DNA of 58,494 bases from CAZDKO01 sp964506075 [NCBI: uncultured bacterium]. GTDB lineage: Bacteria; CAZDME01; JAYEMH01. The notes under the pieces are model-generated. The model ran no database searches. It was not told the origin of the DNA and saw nothing but the letters and a program-made list of their open reading frames with translations. The stretch spans positions 2,036 to 60,529 of the forward strand of contig CAZDKO010000006.1 of assembly GCA_964506075.1 (NCBI GenBank), read 5' to 3'. Of this stretch, positions 1 to 7,657 are shown piece by piece; the stretch's first letter is position 1; the number at the start of each line of letters is the position of its first letter. The position numbers and the translations under genes were made by a program.

Positions 1-91
1 GGCCTCCTATAATAAGTATAACATATTTCCTTATACAACACAAATGTATTTATTATTAATTTTTCAGCTTTATTTTACCCTCGCTACAGGC

Positions 92-114
92 AAAAATGGG
101 CAAAAACAAGCCCC
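92..114 (-). terminator. possible weak terminator after the pilin gene
   Basis: About 20 bases past the pilin stop, the minus strand reads GGGC, an 8-base loop, GCCC, then A and five T residues. The stem is only four base pairs, so this is a weak call. It is the only hairpin with a T-run that I see at this end of the pilus cluster. Confidence 0.25.
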
Positions 115-133
115 AAAAAGATCGTTTCAGGCT

Positions 134-496
134 TTATTGCTTCTCGTAGACATGATCATCCCAGGTTTCCGGGGTACCTTGGCTTCCAATCGCACAGGTG
201 GGGATACTGTTAACGTTCCAAGTAGCATACACACCCCCTATAGGACAGGAAGGTACTGTTTCCAGATAGCCAGCATCAAATAAAATCTGGGCATTGATAG
301 TAGAGACGCTGGAACTCTCTCTAAGCCGGTAATATTGCCCGGATTCATAAAGCAGTTTAAGATTATTTAAACATCTGGTCGCACTAGCTCTTTTTCTGGC
401 ATTTATAATATTGGGAATGGCCATAGAAAGCAAAACGGCAATTATGCCCACTACCACCATCAGTTCTACTAAAGTTATGCCTTTTCTGTTTTTCAT
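134..496 (-). CDS. type IV pilin-like / type II secretion pseudopilin
   Basis: This 120-residue protein begins MKNRKG followed by ITLVEL. That is a prepilin peptidase site (cleavage after Gly6) with the conserved Glu at position 5 of the mature protein. A hydrophobic helix covers roughly residues 7-27, as in major pilins and GspG/H-like pseudopilins. The C-terminal part has a Cys pair (SCPIGG and TCAIGS), probably a disulfide. The gene starts 6 bases after the GspF/PilC stop and is last in the pilus cluster, so it is probably the fibre subunit assembled by the upstream ATPase and platform proteins. Major pilin and minor pseudopilin cannot be told apart from sequence alone. Confidence 0.88.
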   Translation of the reverse strand: MKNRKGITLVELMVVVGIIAVLLSMAIPNIINARKRASATRCLNNLKLLYESGQYYRLRESSSVSTINAQILFDAGYLETVPSCPIGGVYATWNVNSIPTCAIGSQGTPETWDDHVYEKQ

Positions 497-502
497 TATT
501 TA

Positions 503-1741
503 TCATCCCACCAGCTGAACCATTCTAAAAATAGGCATAAACATCGCTATCGCCATGGAACCGACTACAATCCCTAAAAAAGCGATCAGGATAGGCTCAA
601 TTAAAGAAGTAAGTCCGGCAATAGCCGATTCCACCTGGTCATTATAAAAATCAGAAACTTTACCCAGCATAGCTTCCAGAGCACCCGTTTCTTCTCCCAC
701 GGCAATCATTTCTACAACCATGGGAGGAAAAATTTTATTCTCCCTGAGTGGCCGGGCGATACTTTCACCTTCTCTAATACTTAAACGCGCACTATTAATA
801 CTCTTCTCCACCAATTTATTTCCGGAGGTTTTAGCCACAATTTCCAGGGCAAGTAAAATGGGGACGCCTCCTTTAATCAGCGTGCTTAACGTCCGGCTGA
901 ATCTGGCCATAATTATTTTCCTTAACAAATCCCCGAAGACAGGCAGGTGGAGTATAAAATCGTCAAACCTCAATCGCCCCTGTTCAGTATGAATTATTCT
1001 GTTAAATATAATCCCAAAAATTATCAATGCCACAACTACATATCCAAATTTAGCCTGGGTAAATTCACTGATGCTTATAAGAATCTGGGTCGGTCTCGGT
1101 AACATCGCTTCCAATCCGGAAAATATAGACTTAAAAACAGGGATTACTTTAAGAAGAAATATCAAAGTTACCCCTACAGCCATAGCCGATATTACCGCCG
1201 GATAAACTAAAGCCATCCTGGCTTTCTTTCTCATCGCGTTCATGGACTCTAAAAAATTCGCCACCTCATTTAAAATAACGTCTAACATTCCGCTGACTTC
1301 CCCGGCCCGAACCATACTGATAAAAAAAGTTGAAAATACCTGCGGGTGATTAGCCATAGCTTCAGATAAACTTAATCCCCCTTCTACCGACTCTTTTATC
1401 TGGACTATTACCGACTTTAAAACTCTGTCTTCCACCTGCCTTTCCAGTATATATAATCCCTGGACTAAAGGAAGACCGGCGTTAACCAGAGTGGCCAGCT
1501 GGCGGCTAAAAATTACCAGATTATCCGCTTTTACTTTTTTACCTTTGGTCCCCCCCGCTGCTGTTCTTTTAAAAGAAAAAGGGATTCCCAAGCCTATCCC
1601 TTTAGTGACGGGGAAACAGGAAACAACGATGTAACCTTTAGCCTGCAGGGACTTAGTTAAACTTTCTTCGCTTTCGGCCTCCAACTGACTTTCAAAGCGC
1701 TGTCCCTGGTCATTAATAGCGACATATTTATAAAGTGGCAT
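503..1741 (-). CDS. GspF/PilC inner-membrane platform protein
   Basis: This 412-residue protein has the usual family length, with an N-terminal cytoplasmic segment (MPLYKYVAINDQG) and two T2SSF domains. The first includes FSRQLATLVNAGLPLVQGL and the second FSRTLSTLIKGGVPILLAL. Each is followed by hydrophobic helices near residues 170-200, 220-250 and 380-405. In type IV pilus and type II secretion systems this protein is the membrane platform that couples the GspE/PilB ATPase to pilin extrusion. A GGAT-type ribosome site precedes the ATG. It sits directly between the assembly ATPase and the pilin gene. Confidence 0.95.
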   Translation of the reverse strand: MPLYKYVAINDQGQRFESQLEAESEESLTKSLQAKGYIVVSCFPVTKGIGLGIPFSFKRTAAGGTKGKKVKADNLVIFSRQLATLVNAGLPLVQGLYILERQVEDRVLKSVIVQIKESVEGGLSLSEAMANHPQVFSTFFISMVRAGEVSGMLDVILNEVANFLESMNAMRKKARMALVYPAVISAMAVGVTLIFLLKVIPVFKSIFSGLEAMLPRPTQILISISEFTQAKFGYVVVALIIFGIIFNRIIHTEQGRLRFDDFILHLPVFGDLLRKIIMARFSRTLSTLIKGGVPILLALEIVAKTSGNKLVEKSINSARLSIREGESIARPLRENKIFPPMVVEMIAVGEETGALEAMLGKVSDFYNDQVESAIAGLTSLIEPILIAFLGIVVGSMAIAMFMPIFRMVQLVG

Positions 1742-1773
1742 TTAAAATTTTATCCTTAAATTTAATGTTTACT

Positions 1774-3471
1774 CTACGAGGTAACTCTAAGCGCTTCTTC
1801 AATACTGGTTGTTCCGTCTATCACCCTTCTTAAACCATCCACACGCAAAGGAACCATTCCACTTCCAACGGCTACTTTTTTCAGGTCCACTTCCGGAACC
1901 TTTTGCACAATCATTTTTCTGGCGTCGTCATTAAGATTAAACGCTTCCACTATAGCAAATCTGCCTTTATAGCCGGTATTATTACAACGGGAACAACCCC
2001 GGGGACGATAAAGCATCAGTTCTTTACCATCCGGTGATACTAAATTATATTTATCCACAATCTCCTGGGAGGGTTTATACGCTTCCCGGCAGTCCGGACA
2101 AAGTTTTCGGCATAAACGCTGGGCCATCACAGAAATTAAGGAAGAAGCAATCAGAAAAGGCTCAAGCCCCATATCCACTAACCGGGTAATGGCACCTATG
2201 GCGTCGTTGGTATGAAGGGTGCTGAAAACCAAATGGCCGGTTAAACCTGATTTGATGGCGACGTCTGCAGTGTCGGTATCCCGAATCTCTCCGACTAAAA
2301 TAATGTTCGGCGCCTGACGAAGAATAGAACGCAATCCGCTGGCAAAAGTTAAGCCAATATCCGGATTAACCTGAATCTGGTTAACCCCGCTTAAAACGTA
2401 TTCAACCGGGTCCTCAATGGTTAAAATATTTCTATCAGTAGAATTTATTTTATTAATCGCTGAATAAAGCGTCGTAGTCTTTCCGCTCCCCGTCGGACCG
2501 GTAACTAAAATTATTCCATAGGTTGCTTTGATAGCTTCAGAAAAAGTGACAAAGGATTCTTTACTAAACCCGAGCTGGGCTAATTCTAAAGAAAGTGAGC
2601 TTTTATCCAGAAGTCTCATCGTTACCCGCTCACCAAAAATTGTCGGGATTATAGCCACCCGGAAATCCACCTCCCGGGCGCTTATTCTTATTTTAAACTG
2701 ACCATCTTGAGGTAAACGGCGTTCGGCAATATCTAAAGAGGATAAAATTTTAATTCTGGAAATAATAGCCGCGGCCAGCTTTTTAGGCGGGGAAGTTTGT
2801 TCATATAAGATACCGTCCAGACTGTATCTGACTCTTAATTTGTCCTCAAACGGTTCAATATGGATATCGCTGGCTTTCTTTTTGACCGCCTCACCAAGAA
2901 TTAAATTTACGATTTTAATGACCGGGGCACCTTCAACCTCTTTCATTAATTTATCGAGGTCAACCTGCTCTTCCTCAGAGGTAGCGATAGAAACATTTAA
3001 GTCGGCATTTTTTAATACGTCCTCCATCGTTCCCCAGGTAGTATAAATTTTACCGATGGCTTCGTCAATTCCCTCAGCCGTAGCAATTACCGGGTCAATG
3101 GAGTAACCGGTCATAACCTTAATGTCGTCTATCGCAAAGATGTTTAAAGGGTCGGCCATCGCGACGGTCAAGGTTTTACCTACCAGCGATATCGGTATCA
3201 GCTTATAGTGTCTGGCTACATTCTCCGGAATAATAACGGCAACCTCGGGGTCAATCTTTAAACGCTGTAAATCTATGGGGGGAACGTTGAGATGACGGCT
3301 TAAACACGCCAGTAAATCCTTATCGGAAATAAATCCCTGTTTAACCAAAATCTGGCCTAAAGCCCCGCCGTCTTTATTCTGGATCTCAAGGGCCTTTTTC
3401 AATTGGTCTTTAGTGATTAGTTTATTTTCAAGTAAAAGCTCGTTTAACCTTTTATGAAAAGATTTAATCAT
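1774..3471 (-). CDS. GspE/PilB assembly ATPase
   Basis: This 565-residue protein carries an N-terminal MshEN domain (about residues 1-150), a potential cyclic-di-GMP site, and then a T2SSE ATPase domain. Walker A GPTGSGKTTTLYSA lies near residue 327. The Walker B region is ILVGEIRDTDT, and the histidine box is HLVFSTLHTNDA. A tetracysteine zinc motif (CRKLCPDC and CSRCNNTG) near residues 460-510 is typical of GspE and PilB. The protein should power pilus or pseudopilus extension. A paralogous stand-alone MshEN protein is encoded immediately upstream. The function is clear; whether the system is type II secretion or type IV pilus is not settled, although the neighbouring pilT favours pili. Confidence 0.95.
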   Translation of the reverse strand: MIKSFHKRLNELLLENKLITKDQLKKALEIQNKDGGALGQILVKQGFISDKDLLACLSRHLNVPPIDLQRLKIDPEVAVIIPENVARHYKLIPISLVGKTLTVAMADPLNIFAIDDIKVMTGYSIDPVIATAEGIDEAIGKIYTTWGTMEDVLKNADLNVSIATSEEEQVDLDKLMKEVEGAPVIKIVNLILGEAVKKKASDIHIEPFEDKLRVRYSLDGILYEQTSPPKKLAAAIISRIKILSSLDIAERRLPQDGQFKIRISAREVDFRVAIIPTIFGERVTMRLLDKSSLSLELAQLGFSKESFVTFSEAIKATYGIILVTGPTGSGKTTTLYSAINKINSTDRNILTIEDPVEYVLSGVNQIQVNPDIGLTFASGLRSILRQAPNIILVGEIRDTDTADVAIKSGLTGHLVFSTLHTNDAIGAITRLVDMGLEPFLIASSLISVMAQRLCRKLCPDCREAYKPSQEIVDKYNLVSPDGKELMLYRPRGCSRCNNTGYKGRFAIVEAFNLNDDARKMIVQKVPEVDLKKVAVGSGMVPLRVDGLRRVIDGTTSIEEALRVTS

Positions 3472-3488
3472 CTTTAAAACCCCTCAAT

Positions 3489-3941
3489 TTAGGATGATTT
3501 AGGATAATTATCTTCAATGGCTCTTTTAATCTCTTCTGAAGTGCTGATAAAAACTTCTATCTTTAATCCGGTTTCTTCTTCTAATTCCTGAAGCAACTTA
3601 ATATTTAAAGGGTCATTCATCGCCAGCGTAAGGATGTTGCCTATTTTATCAATAGGTATAATCTTCTCTTTTAAAGCCGTCTCTTTAGGAATAAGTTTTA
3701 ATATCTCCCTGTCGATAAGATAATCCTTTAAAGGTAAGTAAGGAAATCCATATTGAATCATGACGCAATTAAGAATGTCCTTTTCGTTTACAAATTGAAG
3801 TTTAACCAGACATTCCCCCAGAAGCATTCCCGTTTCCTGCTGCAGTTGTAAAGCCTTATCCAATTGCTCTTCGGTGATAATTCTGTCTTCCATTAACAAC
3901 CGGCCTAATTCTTTCTTTATTAATTTTTTGGGCGTCGCCAT
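3489..3941 (-). CDS. stand-alone MshEN (GspE N-terminal) domain protein
   Basis: This 150-residue protein consists only of the module found at the N-terminus of GspE/PilB/MshE ATPases. It has the pattern GRLLMEDRIITEEQLDKAL, LGECLVKLQFV and YGFPYLPL, then the beta-rich half with IIPIDKIGNILTLAMNDPLN. There is no Walker motif. MshEN domains in other proteins bind cyclic-di-GMP, so a soluble regulator of the pilus is plausible but inferred. A ribosome site AAGGAAA lies 7 bases before the ATG. The gene sits between pilT and the GspE/PilB gene, 17 bases before the latter, so the proteins are made together. Confidence 0.85.
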   Translation of the reverse strand: MATPKKLIKKELGRLLMEDRIITEEQLDKALQLQQETGMLLGECLVKLQFVNEKDILNCVMIQYGFPYLPLKDYLIDREILKLIPKETALKEKIIPIDKIGNILTLAMNDPLNIKLLQELEEETGLKIEVFISTSEEIKRAIEDNYPKSS

Positions 3942-3970
3942 ACAAAGTTTCCTTTCAAAAAATTGTTACT

Positions 3971-5047
3971 TTACCGTTTTTTGGAAGGTTTTAACGAGAG
4001 CAGAAGTCTCTCTAAATCTTCCGGAGCGGTGGTTCTCCAAACGTTTTCATAACTGATGAGTCCCCGGCTATAAAGGTCTATTAAAGACATGTTCATAGTT
4101 CTCATTCCGTCCCGCACCCCGGTCTGAATCGACGAATAAATCTGGTGCACCTTGGCTTCCCGGATTAAACTTCTAATAGCCGGATTAGCTACCATCACCT
4201 CACAGGCTAAGACCCTCCCTTTCCCGCCAACCTTGGGAATTAACTGCTGGGAAAAAACCGCCTGGATAACAAAAGACAACTGAACTCTTATTTGCGCCTG
4301 AAATTGAGACGGAAATATATCAATTACCCGGTTAATTGTTTGAACCGCGTCATTAGTATGTAAAGTAGTAAACACTAAATGGCCTGTTTCAGCGATAGTT
4401 AAAGCCGCTCTAACCGTTTCCAGGTCTCTCATTTCTCCGATTAGAATTACGTCGGGGTCCTGTCTTAAGATATATTTCAAAGCGTTAGCAAAAGAGTAAG
4501 TATCACTTCCGATTTCTCTCTGGCTGACGATACTCTTTTTATGCTGGTGGACATATTCAATCGGGTCTTCAACGGTAACGATATGGCACTGGCGTTCATT
4601 ATTGATTAAATCTATCATTGAAGCCAGAGACGTTGACTTTCCGCTTCCGGTTGCTCCGGTCACTAAAATCAGTCCTTTCGGCTTACGGACAATTTCATGG
4701 GTAACCTGGGGCAATCCCAACTCTTCAAAAGTAAAAATTTCTAAGGGTATACGGCGGATAGCCGCCGAAACATAGCCGCGGTGATGATAAACGTTAATAC
4801 GGAAACGGCTAAGACCCGAAACTTCAAAGGAAAGATCTAACTCGTGTTTTAATTCCATACGCCGTTTCTGCTCTTCGGAAAGAAAGCTATAAATGAGATT
4901 CTGGCAGTCTGCCGGGGTGAAAGGAGGAACATCAATAGGAATTAAATTTTCGTCTATTCGAAGATGAGGGGGAACGCCAACAATAATATGTAAATCAGAA
5001 GCACCTCTCTCAACCAGTAAATCCAGCAATTCTTCAAATTTGACCAT
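3971..5047 (-). CDS. pilT: PilT twitching-motility retraction ATPase
   Basis: This 358-residue hexameric ATPase of the PilT family drives pilus retraction. It has an N-terminal PAS-like region, then Walker A GATGSGKSTSLASM near residue 131, Walker B VILIGEMRDLET, the histidine box HLVFTTLHTNDA, and the diagnostic C-terminal AIRSLIRE motif. It lacks the GspE tetracysteine motif. A strong GGGAG ribosome site precedes the ATG. It is the first gene of the pilus cluster and has a candidate promoter just upstream. A retraction ATPase argues that the cluster makes a dynamic type IV pilus rather than only a secretion piston. Confidence 0.95.
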   Translation of the reverse strand: MVKFEELLDLLVERGASDLHIIVGVPPHLRIDENLIPIDVPPFTPADCQNLIYSFLSEEQKRRMELKHELDLSFEVSGLSRFRINVYHHRGYVSAAIRRIPLEIFTFEELGLPQVTHEIVRKPKGLILVTGATGSGKSTSLASMIDLINNERQCHIVTVEDPIEYVHQHKKSIVSQREIGSDTYSFANALKYILRQDPDVILIGEMRDLETVRAALTIAETGHLVFTTLHTNDAVQTINRVIDIFPSQFQAQIRVQLSFVIQAVFSQQLIPKVGGKGRVLACEVMVANPAIRSLIREAKVHQIYSSIQTGVRDGMRTMNMSLIDLYSRGLISYENVWRTTAPEDLERLLLSLKPSKKR

Positions 5048-5082
5048 TGATTCTCCCTGTTCTCTAGTAGTTCCTTCTTACT

Positions 5083-5112
5083 ATTTTAACATTATTATTT
5101 TATAAAGAGCAA
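5083..5112 (-). promoter_or_regulatory. candidate promoter for the pilT cluster
   Basis: On the minus strand TTGCTC (5107-5112) is followed after 18 bases by TAAAAT (5083-5088), in the 66-base gap ahead of pilT. The -35 is of the TTGCNN type seen at several other operons here. The 18-base spacer makes it moderate evidence. Confidence 0.4.
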
Positions 5113-5113
5113 A

Positions 5114-5536
5114 CTAAAAATTAACTTCCATAGCCCGGGGCGGACAAGCCTTAATACATAATTCACAGGCAATGCACTTACTGTTATCAAAATTAACCCG
5201 CTTGGTTTTAGGGTCAAAACTTAAAGCTAACGTCGGACAAATAGTCACGCAGGCACCGCAGTGAGTGCACCTTTCTTCATTGCGGGTTATGTCCTGACTT
5301 AACGGCTGAATCTTTAAACCGATTTTCTCCAGAAATTTTAACCCGTTATCAAGTTTTCTTTTCTGGCCTTTTAATTCCAGAACCAGCAAACCTTCTTCTT
5401 CCGGAGTAACCGAAGCCTTGAGTATATTAAATTCCAGGTCAAAATCTTTTACTAACCGGCAGATAATCGGCTGGTCAACCAGGATTTGCGGAAAACGCAA
5501 TACCACTTTTTTAGTTATTCCAATCTGCTTAAGCAT
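5114..5536 (-). CDS. NIL-domain ferredoxin, partner of DUF39 homocysteine synthesis
   Basis: This roughly 140-residue protein has an N-terminal NIL domain (about residues 1-75) and a C-terminal 2[4Fe-4S] ferredoxin with CTHCGACVTICP and CIACELCIKACP. In methanogenic archaea and many anaerobic bacteria such a protein is encoded beside a DUF39 protein, and the pair is needed to make homocysteine from aspartate semialdehyde and sulfide. I start it at the ATG at 5536, which has GGGAG about 9 bases upstream. An open frame extends 30 bases further, into the preceding gene, but that start lacks such a site. The gene begins directly at the end of the DUF39 gene, implying translational coupling. Confidence 0.9.
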   Translation of the reverse strand: MLKQIGITKKVVLRFPQILVDQPIICRLVKDFDLEFNILKASVTPEEEGLLVLELKGQKRKLDNGLKFLEKIGLKIQPLSQDITRNEERCTHCGACVTICPTLALSFDPKTKRVNFDNSKCIACELCIKACPPRAMEVNF

Positions 5537-5537
5537 A

Positions 5538-6698
5538 TTATTTTTTTCTCCCGGGTAAAAAATCAACCGGTTCTGTCAACAGAAAATTTCCTTTTTGAAT
5601 CCAGCTTTTTAAAATCTCGCAAATCTCATAAGCCTTATAATAGCTGGAAAGAGAGGTACAGGGAATCTTTTTCCCTTTAACTTTAATTTTTCCGGATTTT
5701 AACTCGGCATAATTTGCTTCACCTAAAATCTTCCCGGTTCCCTGGGGATAATCGTAACTGTAATCAACTATCTTTGTCCATATATCGGCGTCTTTAACCG
5801 AAGCGAATTTGACCACTTCCTCATCCAGCACCGGAATAGGAATACCGATACCCACCGTAAGAGTCGCCCCGTAACCGAGAAAACTGGTACCGACCAGCCA
5901 TTCAGGATTCATCCTTTTTAAATCACCTTTAACCGCCAATGTCCCGGCCGGAGAAACCGGCACCCCGTTTTTACCCCTGGGGACGTCCGGACGGTGCTGC
6001 GTTCCGGCGCCGATGACATATCCTATTCCGCCGCCGAGAAAAATTCTACTTCCTAATCCTATCGTCCGGTAATAAGGGTCATTGAGTAAAGGAGAAAGCT
6101 GACCGGCGCTGCAATAACTGGCGTTACCAAGACGAGGTTTAAGGATTCCCATATAGGTATAAATGATTTTGTCGGAAACATTAACGGCGCAATTATAATT
6201 CTGGTAGGCATTACGAGGGTTAAATAGAAAGGCGTCGCTTAAATCTTTTAATTTAATATAAGTATCCACCGTTTCCCGCGGATAACAATCCGTCTTATAA
6301 CTGGTAGCGGTCAATCTTATTTTTTTACCGGCGACTAAATCTTCAATAACGTGTCCCCCTCCATACCTGAACTCACCGGGATAGATACGGTTAGCCGGAT
6401 CATTTTTGGCCAAAGCGGTAACCCCGATATATACGTCTACCGCCGCTAAATCGGCACAAACAGGAACATCGTTAAGCCAGGCTCTCTGAACTTTTATTTT
6501 AGGTCTGGCGTGTCCCAAACATAAAAAGGCGCCGCTTGAACACATCGGACCGAAAGTAGCCGTAGTGACCACGTCCACTTCCTGAGAAACTTTCTTTATC
6601 CCCTTTTTTTCTACCAGGTCGATAATCTCTTCGGCGTTAACTACTACCGCTTTCCCTTTTTTAATTTTAGCGTTAATTTCCGCAATAGTCTTGGCCAT
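5538..6698 (-). CDS. DUF39 homocysteine biosynthesis protein (aspartate-semialdehyde sulfurtransferase)
   Basis: This 386-residue protein of the COG1900/DUF39 family starts MAKTIAEINAKIKKGKAVVV. The family is implicated in converting aspartate semialdehyde plus sulfide to homocysteine through an enzyme persulfide, bypassing the activated-homoserine route. Cysteines in PMCSSGAFLC (Cys53, Cys60) and KTDCYPRE (Cys138) are candidates for the conserved persulfide-forming residues. Glycine-rich stretches such as GGGIGYVIGAGTQH are also typical. The gene lies 2 bases from thi4, and the NIL-ferredoxin partner follows. Both flanking pathways consume sulfide, so the operon suggests life where free sulfide is available. 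Confidence 0.92.
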   Translation of the reverse strand: MAKTIAEINAKIKKGKAVVVNAEEIIDLVEKKGIKKVSQEVDVVTTATFGPMCSSGAFLCLGHARPKIKVQRAWLNDVPVCADLAAVDVYIGVTALAKNDPANRIYPGEFRYGGGHVIEDLVAGKKIRLTATSYKTDCYPRETVDTYIKLKDLSDAFLFNPRNAYQNYNCAVNVSDKIIYTYMGILKPRLGNASYCSAGQLSPLLNDPYYRTIGLGSRIFLGGGIGYVIGAGTQHRPDVPRGKNGVPVSPAGTLAVKGDLKRMNPEWLVGTSFLGYGATLTVGIGIPIPVLDEEVVKFASVKDADIWTKIVDYSYDYPQGTGKILGEANYAELKSGKIKVKGKKIPCTSLSSYYKAYEICEILKSWIQKGNFLLTEPVDFLPGRKK

Positions 6699-6700
6699 AG

Positions 6701-7492
6701 TTAATTTTTCTTTCCGCCCAGTTTTTTTATAATCAGTTCTGCTATTCTTTCCCCGGAAAGCAACATCCCCCCGAAAATGGGTCCCATCCGGGGAGAGCCG
6801 AAAACGGCGTTACCGGCCATTCCCGTAACAAAAAGGCCGGGAAAAATTTCCCTGGCATTTTTTACCACGTCTTCTTCAGCCGGTTCCACCCACATCGAAC
6901 CTTCTCCGGCCACCTTTCCCGAAGGAGTTTTAAGACGGCCCACCTTGCGGTTGACTAATTGACTGATTTCCGAGGCGTGTCCGGTCGCATCAACCACTGC
7001 TTTTGAAGTTAACGCTATCGGGTCAACATGAAACCCGCCCATGTTTACCGCCGTCCAGTTGATAACCACCCCGGCCAAACTTTTCTTTCTGATAACCACG
7101 TCTTCTACGGTAATGCCGTTAAAAATCTTAACCCCCCGGTCTATCGCTCCGGATATTAATTTTGCCGCGGTTTCAATGGCATCGGCTATCAGTAATCCCT
7201 CTTTGGAAGTAAACTTTATTTTAAATTTTTCTAAAATACGCCCGGCATTTTTACCGACGACAATCCGGGGATACATCATTCCTCCGCCCCAGATACCGCC
7301 GCCGAGGCTGAATTTTTTCTCCAGAAGGAGAACTTTCACCTTTTTTTCGGCCAAAAATCCGGCCGCCACCAGCCCTGAAGGACCTCCGCCGACAATAATG
7401 ACTTCACTGGTTAAATAGTTTAAAAAATCAGACTGGCTGGAATTAATGATGTGGAAGCTTATCTTATTTTCAAGCATTGACCTGTTCTTCAC
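6701..7492 (-). CDS. thi4: Thi4-family thiazole synthase, sulfide-dependent (His) type
   Basis: This 263-residue Thi4 protein makes the adenylated thiazole precursor of thiamine from NAD and glycine. The N-terminal dinucleotide motif VIIVGGGPSG is at residues 31-40, and GGGIWGGGMM follows. Where yeast Thi4 has its sulfur-donating cysteine, this protein has FHVDP, with His at residue 155. That is the arrangement of methanogen Thi4 enzymes, which use free sulfide and turn over repeatedly. The start could be the GTG at 7492 (AAGGAAAG just upstream) or the ATG at 7477. The next gene follows after 2 bases. A promoter candidate lies upstream at 7582-7610. Confidence 0.92.
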   Translation of the reverse strand: MKNRSMLENKISFHIINSSQSDFLNYLTSEVIIVGGGPSGLVAAGFLAEKKVKVLLLEKKFSLGGGIWGGGMMYPRIVVGKNAGRILEKFKIKFTSKEGLLIADAIETAAKLISGAIDRGVKIFNGITVEDVVIRKKSLAGVVINWTAVNMGGFHVDPIALTSKAVVDATGHASEISQLVNRKVGRLKTPSGKVAGEGSMWVEPAEEDVVKNAREIFPGLFVTGMAGNAVFGSPRMGPIFGGMLLSGERIAELIIKKLGGKKN

Positions 7493-7581
7493 CTTTCCTT
7501 CATATGTAGGTTAGAGCATATATATATTATATGGGAGAGTTAAATTAAGAAACGATACAAAAAAATAAGGATTTAGGTAAC

Positions 7582-7610
7582 ATTTAATCATAGATAAAAA
7601 CCGATGTCAA
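7582..7610 (-). promoter_or_regulatory. candidate promoter for the thi4 operon
   Basis: On the minus strand a perfect TTGACA (7605-7610) lies 17 bases before TTAAAT (7582-7587), in the 165-base gap between mutL and thi4. It would leave a leader of about 80 AT-rich bases. I see no TPP-riboswitch-like structure in that leader. Confidence 0.5.
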
Positions 7611-7657
7611 GAAATTTAACAAAGAGATTTAGCCAAACGGGGTTTTATCCGGATAAT

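Noticed and set aside
7515-7545. AT-rich TATAAT-like string ahead of thi4 as the promoter
   Set aside because: No acceptable -35 at 15-19 bases; the TTGACA-N17-TTAAAT pair at 7582-7610 is better.
7493-7657. TPP riboswitch ahead of thi4
   Set aside because: The leader is AT-rich and I cannot find the conserved riboswitch core motifs.
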